In this document: piece by piece, positions 33,809-42,512 of the stretch
How the letters are laid out: each line of letters begins with the position of its first letter
Position numbering within the stretch: the stretch's first letter is position 1
Assembly: GCA_019695185.1 (NCBI GenBank)
Contig: JAIBAN010000007.1
Span: 62,001-126,000 of the forward strand
DNA length: 64,000 nucleotides
Reading direction: 5' to 3'
From: Blastocatellia bacterium
Lineage (GTDB): Bacteria; Acidobacteriota; Blastocatellia; Chloracidobacteriales; Chloracidobacteriaceae
Made by a program: the position numbers and the translations under genes
The notes under the pieces: model-generated
Databases searched by the model: none
The model's input: only the letters and a program-made list of their open reading frames with translations
Told to the model about the DNA's origin: nothing

Positions 33809-33891
33809 TTATCCGCGAAGGACGCGAAGACCCGCCAAGAAAAGCATAGCTTTCTTCTTTCTTCGCGCTTCTTCGCGTCCTTCGCGGATAA
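33809..33891. repeat. Perfect long inverted repeat (CCGCGAAGGACGCGAAG family)
   Basis: Arms 33809-33829 and 33871-33891 are perfectly complementary over 21 bp. A second hairpin with GAAAAGC and GCTTTC lies in the centre. Period is about 8-9 nt, built on GCGAAG. It ends 19 nt before the next start codon. Confidence 0.9.
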
Positions 33892-33910
33892 AAAAAGTTA
33901 AAAAATCCTT

Positions 33911-34546
33911 ATGACTGAACAACGCACCTTTTATCAACAACGGGGCTTTGCCCAACGGGTCGGTTTTGGAAACCGTCCGGCAGTGCTGATTGTGGATTTT
34001 ATCAAGGCGTTTACCGACCCGGCCTGCCCGCTCGGAGCGGATTTTTCGCCCCAGGTGGCAGCAGCGGCACAACTGTTGGAAGCCGCCCGCAAGCAGCGGG
34101 TTCCGGTTCACTTCACCACGGTCGCCTATGAAGAAGGCTTTCCCGATGCCGGGGTTTTCATTAAAAAAGTCCCTTCGCTGGCCCACTTGAAATACGGAAC
34201 GCCGGAAATTGCCGTGGATGAACGACTCCAACCACAAGCGGGCGAATGTGTCTGGGTCAAGAAATATGCCAGTTCGTTTTTTGGAACGGCATTGGCTGCG
34301 ACCCTGACGGCAGCCCGCTGCGACACATTGCTGATTGCGGGCTGTACGACTTCGGGCTGTGTGCGGGCAACGGCAGTGGACAGTTGTCAGAATGGATTTC
34401 ACACTATCGTTGTGGCCGAAGCCGTGGGCGACCGGGCCGAAGGCCCGCATCAAGCCAACCTGTTTGATATTGATGCCAAATATGGAGATGTTGTCGCGCT
34501 GGTTGAAGCACTGGAATACCTGAAAGGACTGAGGACTGAGGACTGA
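33911..34546 (+). CDS. Isochorismatase-family amidohydrolase (N-carbamoylsarcosine amidase-like)
   Basis: The 211-residue cysteine hydrolase has the triad Asp29 (LIVDFIKAF), Lys117 (VWVKKYASSFFGT) and Cys150 (GCTTSGCVRATAVD). KYASSFFGT with GCTTSGCVRA is the pattern of N-carbamoylsarcosine amidase and maleamate amidase, distinct from nicotinamidases. Downstream of HyuAB it could convert an N-carbamoyl amino acid to amine, CO2 and ammonia; ureidoacrylate or maleamate hydrolysis are alternatives. The last six codons and the stop (GLRTED) are encoded by GGACTGA repeats, so the natural C-terminus has been replaced or extended by the array. Confidence 0.9.
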   Translation: MTEQRTFYQQRGFAQRVGFGNRPAVLIVDFIKAFTDPACPLGADFSPQVAAAAQLLEAARKQRVPVHFTTVAYEEGFPDAGVFIKKVPSLAHLKYGTPEIAVDERLQPQAGECVWVKKYASSFFGTALAATLTAARCDTLLIAGCTTSGCVRATAVDSCQNGFHTIVVAEAVGDRAEGPHQANLFDIDAKYGDVVALVEALEYLKGLRTED

Positions 34547-34551
34547 GGACT
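34526..34551 (+). repeat. Heptamer array (GGACTGA) overlapping the end of a CDS
   Basis: Three to four tandem units. The stop codon of the isochorismatase-family gene (TGA, 34544-34546) lies within the third unit. Confidence 0.9.
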
Positions 34552-34568
34552 ATAGGTACACCGGATTC

Positions 34569-34678
34569 GGGTTCAGGGTTCAGGGCTTTCTGAATGGACA
34601 ATCGACAATTGAAACCTCATCCAGGTTTTCAAATTTTCTGATATGCGAAAACCCTGAACCCTGAACCCTGAACCCTGA
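34569..34678. repeat. Inverted heptamer array (GGGTTCA / TGAACCC)
   Basis: Left arm 34569-34587, right arm 34650-34678 with four TGAACCC units. Between them, CTGAATGGAC and other sequence. A different word from the GGACTGA array beside it. Confidence 0.88.
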
Positions 34679-34713
34679 TTTTCCAAACTGGCGGACGTTG
34701 CAGGAAATTGGAC

Positions 34714-35631
34714 ATGTGTAATTTTGCTGAATTGCCAAAAACGGCTCATCTGATTGAAGTCGGCCCCCGTGACGGGCTGCAAAGTGAGCCTGATTTTTTC
34801 CCGACAGCAGCCAAAATCGAAATGATTCGCCGCGCTGTTAGGGCTGGCATTCGTGAAATTGAAGCCACCTCGTTCGTGCATCCGAAACGGGTTCCGCAGA
34901 TGCAGGATGCAGCCGAAGTCATCCAGACAATTTTGCCGGAACTGCCTCCGGAAGTTGAAATAATAGCCCTGGTTCCCAATGAAAAAGGATTTGAGCGGGC
35001 GGTGGCCGCCGGACTGCGCAAGGTCCGGCTGGTTCTGACAGCCAGTCAAACCTTTCATCGCAAGAATTTCAACCAGTCCATTGAGGAAACCCAAGCTGAA
35101 TTTGCCCAGGTCTTCGCCCGTGGAAAAGCTGCCGGGGTGAACTGTGTCGGGATTATCGCAGCCTCGTGGGGCTGCCCCTACGAAGGCCGGGTCGCAGTGG
35201 AACAACCGCTCCGCCTCGCCGAAGGCTTGGAACAGGCGGGCGCAACGGAAATCTTTTTTGCCGACACGACGGGAATGGCCGTTCCCACCACCGTGTATCG
35301 GCTGCTCCAGGAAGCCGTCGCCCGGCTTTCGGTACCCGTTGGAGTTCATTTCCACAACACCCGGAGCACAGGGTACGCGAATGTTGTGGCTGCGTTGCAG
35401 GCTGGCGTCAACCGCTTTGACACGTCCCTGGGCGGACTTGGAGGATGTCCTTTTGCACCGCGTGCCACAGGCAATATTGCCACCGAAGACACGGCCCACA
35501 TGCTCAACGAAATGAGAATTGAAACCGGAACCAGCCTGGAGCAGTTGATTTCCACCGTCACTTGGCTTGAAGCAAGCATGGGGAAAAAACTGCCGGGACA
35601 ATTGGCCAAAGCCGGGCCGGCGTTTTTATAG
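34714..35631 (+). CDS. Hydroxymethylglutaryl-CoA lyase-like enzyme
   Basis: The 305-residue DRE-TIM lyase shows IEVGPRDGLQSE (Arg19, Asp20), the HxH metal ligands His212 and His214 (GVHFHNT) and the lyase signature SLGGLGGCPFAPRATGNIATED with catalytic Cys245. It cleaves HMG-CoA to acetyl-CoA and acetoacetate, or a related 3-hydroxy-acyl-CoA. With the CoA-transferase upstream it gives the C-C cleavage step of the island. The ATG at 34714 is preferred over the TTG two codons before; AGGA lies 9-10 nt upstream. Confidence 0.93.
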   Translation: MCNFAELPKTAHLIEVGPRDGLQSEPDFFPTAAKIEMIRRAVRAGIREIEATSFVHPKRVPQMQDAAEVIQTILPELPPEVEIIALVPNEKGFERAVAAGLRKVRLVLTASQTFHRKNFNQSIEETQAEFAQVFARGKAAGVNCVGIIAASWGCPYEGRVAVEQPLRLAEGLEQAGATEIFFADTTGMAVPTTVYRLLQEAVARLSVPVGVHFHNTRSTGYANVVAALQAGVNRFDTSLGGLGGCPFAPRATGNIATEDTAHMLNEMRIETGTSLEQLISTVTWLEASMGKKLPGQLAKAGPAFL

Positions 35632-35652
35632 GTCTGGGGAGTCTGGGGAGTC
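35632..35652 (+). repeat. Short nonamer array (GTCTGGGGA)
   Basis: Two units plus a partial unit start on the base after the HMG-CoA-lyase-like stop codon; TACTGGGGAG recurs 20 nt later. A variant of the TTGGGAGTC family. Confidence 0.7.
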
Positions 35653-35687
35653 CTGAACGTGAAATCACAATACTGGGGAGTGCAAGA

Positions 35688-36584
35688 ATGAAACTTCGAA
35701 TTCTGTTATTGGTTGCCATCTCTCTGTTATCGGCTTTTACCGCGCCTGATTGGGCAGGCCCGAAACAGAAAAACAAAAAAACCGTCGAGAAAAGCCTGGG
35801 ACAATTGATTTGTGATGCCCAGACCCGTCCGGATGGCAAGGACTGTGTTTTCTATATCACCGGCACGGTCTATTCCTTTATTCCCGGCAAACGGCCTGCT
35901 CCGTTGTTTGGTCTGGAGGGGTTCAATATCCGCCGCCGGGTGACGACGCCCGAAAACGATGGCTACTTTATGGCGACACGCGAACTGCTCTTTTACACCG
36001 ACCTGCGCACCGGCGACATCATCAGCGAATGGAGCAACCCCTTTACCAAGGAAAAAAACGAGGTCTTTCAAATCCATAACGACCCGGTGAACAGCCGGGT
36101 CCGGGTTAAAGACGGCAAATATCTGGCGGTCAGCATGGACGGCAAACGCGAGTTCGGTGAATTTGGCGACCCGCAGGAATGGAAGGATTTCTATGTCTGG
36201 AGCTTTGACATCTTTCCGTTTTACCCGCTGCCGGGCTGGGATAAAAATTACACGTCGGCGGAAATGTTTGATTTCTATGTACCGAAAGCCGCCCGGCGCG
36301 ACGACAAGGCGCTGGACATCATGAACAGTTGGACACGGGTTGGCCCCTGGCTCCCCTGGATGAAAATGGACAAGCACGAAGGATTGCTGGTCTATCACTG
36401 CCTGAGCAAACGCTACGAGTCATTTGATGCCCTGCCGGAAAAAATCAGGAAAATGACCCAGGAAAAATATCCGGCCTATCTGACGGCACCCGACAAAGTG
36501 GACCCCGCCAAACCGAACGCCACCTCCTGGAGCGTTTATCTGGAAGAAATGAAACAACGGCAGGAAAACGGGAAGCATGAATGA
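35688..36584 (+). CDS. Secreted DUF1838-type protein
   Basis: A 298-residue protein with a Sec signal peptide (MKLRILLLVAISLLSAFTAP). The body has GYFMATRELLFYTDLRTGDI, EWSNPFTKEKNEVFQIHNDPVN and WSFDIFPFYPLPGW, which match what I know of DUF1838, a family of unknown function found near catabolic genes. It overlaps the next start codon by 8 nt (ATGA-type coupling at 36577), so the pair is translationally linked. Confidence 0.8.
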   Translation: MKLRILLLVAISLLSAFTAPDWAGPKQKNKKTVEKSLGQLICDAQTRPDGKDCVFYITGTVYSFIPGKRPAPLFGLEGFNIRRRVTTPENDGYFMATRELLFYTDLRTGDIISEWSNPFTKEKNEVFQIHNDPVNSRVRVKDGKYLAVSMDGKREFGEFGDPQEWKDFYVWSFDIFPFYPLPGWDKNYTSAEMFDFYVPKAARRDDKALDIMNSWTRVGPWLPWMKMDKHEGLLVYHCLSKRYESFDALPEKIRKMTQEKYPAYLTAPDKVDPAKPNATSWSVYLEEMKQRQENGKHE

Positions 36585-37290
36585 ACTCAAACCTGTTTTA
36601 TTCGTCATTCAAGGACGCCTGAAACCCGGCTCCGAATCGGTGTATGCCCAATATCTGGCAGGCATCCAGCCGCTCATGGCGGAATTTGGAGTTGAGGTTT
36701 TCGCGGTGGGTGAAGGATGTGAAAGCCGATTTGCCACTGCCGTCTGGCCGGTCAATGGAATGCTCCGCTTTCCCAGCCTGGAACGGGCTGAGGCGTTTTT
36801 GGCGGACCCGCGCTATCTGGAATGCAAAACCAGTTACCGGGACGTAGCCTATGAAGTGCTGAACCTCTCGTTTTTCACGCCGCGACCACCGAAAACCAGC
36901 CTTCCCCAACCACGTGAGGTGGCCCAACAGGCATTTGACCATTTCAAACAGGGATTGGCCACCGGTACGTGGAACAGCTTTTTTGCCATGCTCACAGACG
37001 ATTTCACCTTTTGGTTTCCAATCGGGAAATATCAGGGGCTGAACATCGGGAAAGAACGGGCCATCGAGTTTTTCACCTATGTTTCACAAACAGTTTACCC
37101 CAAGGGCCTGTTTGCCCAACTTGACCGGGTGACGGGTAGCGGTTCGACCGTGATTTTTGAATTTCGGGACGAAGGGCTGCTCTTTGGAACCGAGCCATAC
37201 CAAAACCGGGTGGCGGTGGCATTTGAAGTCCGGGGCGAACAAATTTGCGCCTATCGTGAATATTTTGGGAGCGACGGAAAATCGAACTGA
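36577..37290 (+). CDS. DUF1330-like plus NTF2-like two-domain protein
   Basis: The 237-residue protein has an N-terminal alpha+beta-barrel part (residues 5-95: VLFVIQGRLKPGSESVYAQY, MLRFPSLERAEAFLADPRY) like DUF1330, and a C-terminal NTF2/SnoaL-like part (110-237: AFDHFKQGLATGTWNSFFAM, AFEVRGEQICAYREYFGSDG). Both are small-ligand-binding folds. The fusion is uncommon. GGAAG upstream. Cytoplasmic; function unknown. Confidence 0.75.
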   Translation: MNELKPVLFVIQGRLKPGSESVYAQYLAGIQPLMAEFGVEVFAVGEGCESRFATAVWPVNGMLRFPSLERAEAFLADPRYLECKTSYRDVAYEVLNLSFFTPRPPKTSLPQPREVAQQAFDHFKQGLATGTWNSFFAMLTDDFTFWFPIGKYQGLNIGKERAIEFFTYVSQTVYPKGLFAQLDRVTGSGSTVIFEFRDEGLLFGTEPYQNRVAVAFEVRGEQICAYREYFGSDGKSN

Positions 37291-37299
37291 AAGAAATTT

Positions 37300-38388
37300 A
37301 TGAAACAACGACTGTGGGTGGTCTTTCTTGGCTTTTTCGGTTTGATGCTGGCAACCGGTTTGTTTCACGCAGAGGCTCAGGAAACGCCTGCCATCGGCGG
37401 GGTGTATGAAATGGTCATCGGCACCAGCGACCTGCTTGCGGCAGTGCAATATTGGGAGCAGTTCGGGTATCGCATGGGCAAACAGGGTGAGTTGTCAGCC
37501 GAAGACGCCGCCAAACTCTATGGTGTCAACTCCAGAGTGCGTTCCATCCGGCTCTATCATCAGCAGGCCGACCACGGGCTGATTCGCCTGATGGCCTGGG
37601 AGAAACCAATCGGGGCGGGCCTGGGCCTGAGCCACATGAAAGTGGTGGGCAACCGCTGGGGAGCAATGCTCACCGACGACGTGTATAACCTGCAAAACCA
37701 CGCCGAAGACGCTCAGGCAGCCGGAATGCCCATCTATCTGGTACCGCCGCAGAAAGCGGTGATTTATCCGACTTCCAAAAAGAGCGTGCCGTTTCTGGAG
37801 GAATCCCCCTGTGTCCGCGAGATGGCCATGATTCAGCCGCTGGCCCGACAGGTCATGTTCCAGCGGTTTGAATACAGTTTGCCACTCTATGGCAAGGTGA
37901 ACGAATCCTCCCATTTTCGTTCCAGTCAAATCACGCATTTCGGCATGGTGGTGCAATGCGACAAGGAAGCACTCAATTTTTACGACCAGGTACTGGGATT
38001 GCTGCGCGTCCGGGATGACAACGAAAGCACCTACGAGAGTCTTTCGGCCCGGAATGTGTTTGAACTGCAACCAGGTGAACGCTACGTGACAACCGATTTT
38101 GACGACCCGCGTTCCTCCAAAACCGATATGCAAAAGGCCCGTTCGGGCCGGTTGAAAATCGTCCGGTTTCCGCCCGATGTCCGCCTGCCGAACAAACTGC
38201 CTGATTCACGGCCCGGCGTGCTGGGGCCGTCACTTTACACCTATCGGGTGCGCGGGATTGAACAGTTCCAGACCAAAGTCAAAGCCAGTGCTGCAAAAGA
38301 TGTCACCAATGTGTTCACCAATGAATTTGGCGAAAAGAGTTTTTCATTTGTCGCACCGGACGGATATTCCTGGACCCTGCTCGAATAG
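37300..38388 (+). CDS. Secreted two-domain VOC (glyoxalase/dioxygenase-like) protein
   Basis: A 362-residue protein with a signal peptide (residues 1-26, ends AEAQ). Two vicinal-oxygen-chelate modules follow: GGVYEMVIGTSDLLAAVQYWEQFGY (from 31; split here as GGVYEMVIGT, DLLAAVQYWEQ) and ITHFGMVVQCDKEALNFYDQVLGLLRV (from about 210). Metal ligands expected of active VOC enzymes are only partly evident (His in THFGMVV; Glu near the C-terminus). An exported VOC protein is unusual. It starts 9 nt after the preceding gene. Confidence 0.8.
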   Translation: MKQRLWVVFLGFFGLMLATGLFHAEAQETPAIGGVYEMVIGTSDLLAAVQYWEQFGYRMGKQGELSAEDAAKLYGVNSRVRSIRLYHQQADHGLIRLMAWEKPIGAGLGLSHMKVVGNRWGAMLTDDVYNLQNHAEDAQAAGMPIYLVPPQKAVIYPTSKKSVPFLEESPCVREMAMIQPLARQVMFQRFEYSLPLYGKVNESSHFRSSQITHFGMVVQCDKEALNFYDQVLGLLRVRDDNESTYESLSARNVFELQPGERYVTTDFDDPRSSKTDMQKARSGRLKIVRFPPDVRLPNKLPDSRPGVLGPSLYTYRVRGIEQFQTKVKASAAKDVTNVFTNEFGEKSFSFVAPDGYSWTLLE

Positions 38389-38407
38389 ATTTTTGTCTTT
38401 TTTGTTT

Positions 38408-38476
38408 TAACCGCGAAACACGCGAAAATTTTTCAAATCCCTTTTTTTGGTGTTTTTCGCGTCTTTCGCGGTTTCA
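38408..38476. repeat. Inverted array (CCGCGAAACACGCGAAAA family)
   Basis: Arms 38410-38429 and 38454-38473 are complementary over 20 bp with one mismatch. It is related in word (GCGAAA) to the array at 33809. It ends about 9 nt before the next start codon. Confidence 0.88.
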
Positions 38477-38484
38477 AAAAAAAT

Positions 38485-39531
38485 ATGGATTCCTTCACCA
38501 ATCTCACCGCTTACCGGGCGCTGGCTCTGCAAGCGCACTGTGTGGCCGTCAACCGGGCCGCCCACCGGGCCGAAGCCTTTGCCGTCATCCACCAGACGAT
38601 TGAACGACTGGCCCGGCAAATTGCGGCCTCGCTGGCTTTCATCGGAAGCGATGTCCGGCTGGTCGTGCTGCCGGAGTATTTTTTGACCGGCTTTCCCCTG
38701 GGCGAAACCATTCCCGCTTGGATGACCAAAGCCTGCCTTGACATGAACGGCCCCGAATATGAAGCGCTGGGGCGGATTGCCCAGGACAACCGGATTTTCC
38801 TGGCTGGCAATGCCTATGAAACCGACCCCCATTTTCCGGCGCTCTATTTCCAGACTTCCTTTATTTTGAGTCCGGCAGGAGACATGGTGTTACGCTATCG
38901 GCGCTTGAATTCAATGTTTGCGCCAACGCCGCACGATGTCTGGAACCGCTATCTGGACCGCTACGGGTGGGAAGGCGTCTTTCCGGTTGCCCAAACCGAA
39001 ATCGGCAATCTGGCGGCGATTGCTTCGGAAGAAATCCTGTTTCCCGAAATTGCCCGGTGTCTGGCCATGCGGGGCGCGGAAATCTTTGTTCACTCAACTT
39101 CCGATATTGCCGGAGACGAGCGGTCCGCCAAGGAAGTCACCAAAATTGCCCGTGCCGTGGAAAATCTGGCCTTTGTGGTTTCGGCCAATTCGGCGGGTAT
39201 CAGCGGCACGGACATTCCGGTATCCTCGACGGACGGAGGCTCCAAAATCATTGATTATCGTGGTTTGGTGTTAAGTGAAGCCGGTCAAGGCGAATCTCTG
39301 GTGGCTTTTGCCGAAATTGACCTGGCGGCGCTGCGCCGTTACCGGCAGCGTCCCGGCATGGCCAATCTGCTTTCCCGGCAACGGTTTGAACTGTACGCCG
39401 AGAGCTACGGAGCTTTCAGTTTCTATCCCCCCAATTCGATGGAGGCAGGCACCACCAACCGTTCCCATTTCCGCAACATACAACAACAAGTCATTGAGAA
39501 ACTGACAACTTCCGGAGTTTTCAAAATATGA
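38485..39531 (+). CDS. Nitrilase-superfamily protein with altered catalytic triad
   Basis: The 348-residue protein has the carbon-nitrogen-hydrolase fold: Glu64 in VVLPEYFLTG, the strand ending LRYRRLN, and AAIASEEILFPEIARCLAMRGAEIFVH. In active members the triad is Glu-Lys-Cys. Here the Lys position is Arg140 (YRR for YRK) and the Cys position is Ser181 (IASEE for ICYD). Normal hydrolysis is therefore unlikely; it may be a pseudoenzyme, a binding protein, or use Ser. Its stop overlaps the ATG of the aldehyde dehydrogenase (ATGA at 39528), so both are made together. No clear ribosome binding site. Confidence 0.85.
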   Translation: MDSFTNLTAYRALALQAHCVAVNRAAHRAEAFAVIHQTIERLARQIAASLAFIGSDVRLVVLPEYFLTGFPLGETIPAWMTKACLDMNGPEYEALGRIAQDNRIFLAGNAYETDPHFPALYFQTSFILSPAGDMVLRYRRLNSMFAPTPHDVWNRYLDRYGWEGVFPVAQTEIGNLAAIASEEILFPEIARCLAMRGAEIFVHSTSDIAGDERSAKEVTKIARAVENLAFVVSANSAGISGTDIPVSSTDGGSKIIDYRGLVLSEAGQGESLVAFAEIDLAALRRYRQRPGMANLLSRQRFELYAESYGAFSFYPPNSMEAGTTNRSHFRNIQQQVIEKLTTSGVFKI

Positions 39532-40946
39532 ATCAAGTACGGGTCCGCAATCCGCGCACGGGCGAGCTTGACTATTTTTTTGGTCCGCCGTTGCCCAATG
39601 AGCTTCGGCAATTGGCAAAACAGGCACGCCAAGCCCAAACTTCCTGGGAACAGGCCGGGCTGGCCCACCGGATTGAGGTGCTGCAAGCGTGGAAACAGGT
39701 TCTCATTGAACAGGAAGCCCCCATTGTGGTGGCACTCACCACTGACACCGGCAGATTGATTGAATCCCAACTGGAATTTCAGGCAGTCCTTCAGACGATT
39801 GACCGCTGGTGCCGCCAGGCTCCGGAAATTCTGGTTGAATCAGGCATTCAGCCAGCCTCGATTCCGTTTCTGGCGTTCCAAAAAATGCCGCGCTGTTATC
39901 CGCTGGCAGGCATTATCAGCCCTTGGAACTTTCCCTTGTTGCTGGCTTTGATTGATGCGATACCGGCCTTGCTGGCCGGTTGCGCCACGCTCATCAAACC
40001 GAGCGAAATCACTCCGCGCTTTTTGATTCCGCTGACCCAGACCATTGCGGCAGTGCCGGAACTGGCGCAGGTGCTCCAACTGGTCGCCGGAACCGGTGAA
40101 ACCGGAGCCGAACTGGTTGGCCTGGTTGACTTGGTTTGTTTCACCGGCAGTGTGGTAACCGGGCGCAAGGTTGGCGAAGCTGCCGCCCGCCATTTCATTC
40201 CGGCCTTTCTGGAACTGGGCGGTAAAGACCCGGCGCTGGTGCTGGAAAGCGCCGATTTGGAGCTGGCTTCTTCGGCCATTGTCTGGGGTTCGGTGGTCAA
40301 TGCGGGACAATCCTGCCTCTCCATCGAACGGGTCTATGTGCAGGAATCCGTTTTGACGGAATTCACGCACAAAGTCGTGACCAAAGCCAGGCAACTAACC
40401 CTGGCGTATCCGCTGCCTGACGACGGTGAAATCGGGCCGCTGATTTTCGAAAAACAGGCGGATGTGATTGAAGAACACCTCCAGGATGCCCGTGCCAAGG
40501 GAGCGACCATTCATTGCGGCGGAACCATCGAGCAGCACGGCGGCGGGTACTGGTGTCGGCCTACGGTGCTCACCGGGGTCAATCACTCGATGAAAATCAT
40601 GACCGAAGAAACCTTCGGCCCCATCATCCCGCTCATGCCGTTTCGCACCTTGGAGGAAGGCATCGCACTCGCCAATGACAGCCAATACGGGTTGAGCGGC
40701 GCGGTTTTCGGTTCACAGCCGGAGGCACTGGAAATTGCCCGGCAATTGGAGGTCGGGGCTGTCAGCATCAACGATGCCGCGCTGACGGCCATGCTGCACG
40801 AAGGCGAAAAACAAGCCTTCAAACTTTCCGGACTCGGCGGCCCCCGCATGGGAGCAGCTTCCCTGCTGCGATTCCTGCGGCAAAAAGTCGCGCTCATCAA
40901 AACCAACCGCGAGCCGGATCCCTGGTGGTTCAAACATACAAACTGA
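39528..40946 (+). CDS. NAD(P)-dependent aldehyde dehydrogenase
   Basis: A 472-residue ALDH-superfamily enzyme: IISPWNFPLLLALIDAIPAL, FTGSVVTGRKV (cofactor loop), FLELGGKDPALVLE with the general-base Glu, and catalytic Cys in NAGQSCLSIERVYV. It oxidises an aldehyde to its acid and is distinct from the CoA-acylating enzyme at 9116. Translationally coupled to the nitrilase-like gene. It has no extra tail, so no hint of microcompartment targeting. Last enzyme of the run before the cupin. Confidence 0.93.
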   Translation: MNQVRVRNPRTGELDYFFGPPLPNELRQLAKQARQAQTSWEQAGLAHRIEVLQAWKQVLIEQEAPIVVALTTDTGRLIESQLEFQAVLQTIDRWCRQAPEILVESGIQPASIPFLAFQKMPRCYPLAGIISPWNFPLLLALIDAIPALLAGCATLIKPSEITPRFLIPLTQTIAAVPELAQVLQLVAGTGETGAELVGLVDLVCFTGSVVTGRKVGEAAARHFIPAFLELGGKDPALVLESADLELASSAIVWGSVVNAGQSCLSIERVYVQESVLTEFTHKVVTKARQLTLAYPLPDDGEIGPLIFEKQADVIEEHLQDARAKGATIHCGGTIEQHGGGYWCRPTVLTGVNHSMKIMTEETFGPIIPLMPFRTLEEGIALANDSQYGLSGAVFGSQPEALEIARQLEVGAVSINDAALTAMLHEGEKQAFKLSGLGGPRMGAASLLRFLRQKVALIKTNREPDPWWFKHTN

Positions 40947-41100
40947 GCCCGGATGGCAGCTATTATGCCGTCCGCTCTGGGCGGAATGCTTGCGCTCTTT
41001 TTATTGTCCTATTAGTATAACAATCAATATTTCCTGATTTGTACAAACCATCCTCACATCTGTTCCAACACGAAACAATCCATTCAGGAGGCCAGGCACC

Positions 41101-41448
41101 ATGTCCGACTCTTCCTCCCAGGAACCGAAATATCGTTACAACCCGCTCCGCGATTGTTGGGAACCGGCGGAGACAGTACCGGAAAAAGCGGAGTTGACCT
41201 CCTCGCTCACGGCTGAGGAACAACAACAGGTCGCGGAATGGAAAGCCCAGGAAACCGCCGAGCAGGAAGAGCGGTTTCAAAAAATTCTGGCTGCCATGGA
41301 AGCGCTCACCGAGCAGCGCGACCAATGGGCCGAAGATTTTCTGGACCGGATCACGTGGCGCGGATATTCCGTCCATAACGGTATTCGGCGGAAAATCAAA
41401 AAAGAAGACCTTCCGAAAAAACGCAGACCGATTCGGCCAGTCTGGTAA
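41101..41448 (+). CDS. Small charged protein, function unknown
   Basis: A 115-residue protein, Glu/Gln-rich helix (residues 38-85) followed by a basic Arg/Lys tail (GIRRKIKKEDLPKKRRPIRP). YRYNPLRDCWEPAE near the N-terminus looks like a conserved short motif. Excellent AGGAGG upstream argues that it is a real gene. It lies 49 bp before the cupin gene on the same strand. Family not recognised. Confidence 0.65.
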   Translation: MSDSSSQEPKYRYNPLRDCWEPAETVPEKAELTSSLTAEEQQQVAEWKAQETAEQEERFQKILAAMEALTEQRDQWAEDFLDRITWRGYSVHNGIRRKIKKEDLPKKRRPIRPVW

Positions 41449-41496
41449 GAAACCGAAACCCCATTTGCAAACCCATCAACCGGGAAAGGATTTCAC

Positions 41497-42432
41497 ATGG
41501 CGCGACGACATATTGAACCGTTCGTTGACCGGGACGTGTCTTTCAAAAAATTCAACCTGCCCCGTTTTCCCTCCGGAATGCAGTACAAGATGCTGAGTTT
41601 CGACTACGACACCGGAGCGTGCAGCATGACGGTCCAGTTTGACAGCGGGTACACCCGACCGCCGGGCCTGAGTCTTTCCGAATGGGAACTGTTTATTATG
41701 GACGGGTCCATCCAAATCGGAGAGAAACTGTACCGCAAAGGGCAATACTGGTCGGTGCCGCCGGGCGTGGCCATGCCGGCGATGTATTCCAAGGAAGGCG
41801 CACAAGCCTTGTGCTTTTACAATCATGGTGAGCCGAGTTTTGAGGAATCCGACGAATCGGCGGACAAACCAGCCGAGGCTCGACTGGTCCAGGTCAATGC
41901 CTATGACGATATGCCCTGGGGCGGCACGGTTTTGTATCCGGCCACGGAACCCGGCTGTCTGGTCAAGATTCTGCGCTATGACGAACATACCGGGGCCATG
42001 TCGTTTCTCTACACGATGGCTCCGGGATTCTGGCAGGACAATATTTCCTATCACGACTGCGCCGAAGAGGGGTATCACATTTACGGCGATTCCTGGATGA
42101 TGCAGTTTGGCGTGCTGCCCACGGGAGGCTATTTCTATCGCCAGCCCTGGATTAACCACGGCCCTTTCTCATGCGACACCGGCTGTCTGGCCTTTGGCCG
42201 GACCGACAGCGTGCTCCACAATTATTTTCATTACGACCCTTACACGACGGTTGACGAAAACATCGAGCGGGCCGCGCAGCAGCTCCATCTGAAAAAACCG
42301 GAACTCTTCAAGTGGGTCCAGCAGCATTCCCACAACCACCACGACCTCAGCCATGACCATGACCATGACCATCGGCACCATCACCACCATCATGAACACG
42401 GTCACGGCCATCACCATCACGAGCATTCTTGA
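41497..42432 (+). CDS. Double-cupin protein with a His-rich C-terminal tail
   Basis: The 311-residue protein has two beta-barrel cupin-like halves (residues about 10-125 and 130-250: GYTRPPGLSLSEWELFIMDG, then CAEEGYHIYGDSWMM and FYRQPWINHGPFSCDTGC). The last 35 residues hold 21 histidines, alternating with Asp and Glu, like the metal-storage tails of UreE, HypB or ZnuA-type proteins. It may bind nickel, zinc or iron for the metalloenzymes of the island; the cupins could be catalytic. GGAAAGGA precedes the ATG. Confidence 0.85.
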   Translation: MARRHIEPFVDRDVSFKKFNLPRFPSGMQYKMLSFDYDTGACSMTVQFDSGYTRPPGLSLSEWELFIMDGSIQIGEKLYRKGQYWSVPPGVAMPAMYSKEGAQALCFYNHGEPSFEESDESADKPAEARLVQVNAYDDMPWGGTVLYPATEPGCLVKILRYDEHTGAMSFLYTMAPGFWQDNISYHDCAEEGYHIYGDSWMMQFGVLPTGGYFYRQPWINHGPFSCDTGCLAFGRTDSVLHNYFHYDPYTTVDENIERAAQQLHLKKPELFKWVQQHSHNHHDLSHDHDHDHRHHHHHHEHGHGHHHHEHS

Positions 42433-42512
42433 TAGGTGTAGGAATTGGTGAATGACACCCACGGGAGTGAAATTTTTCCGGCCCGGTGGGTCTTTTGAGC
42501 TATCACTGAGAT

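Noticed and set aside
39528-40946. Second aldehyde dehydrogenase as microcompartment cargo
   Set aside because: It has no N- or C-terminal extension and lies far from the shell genes.
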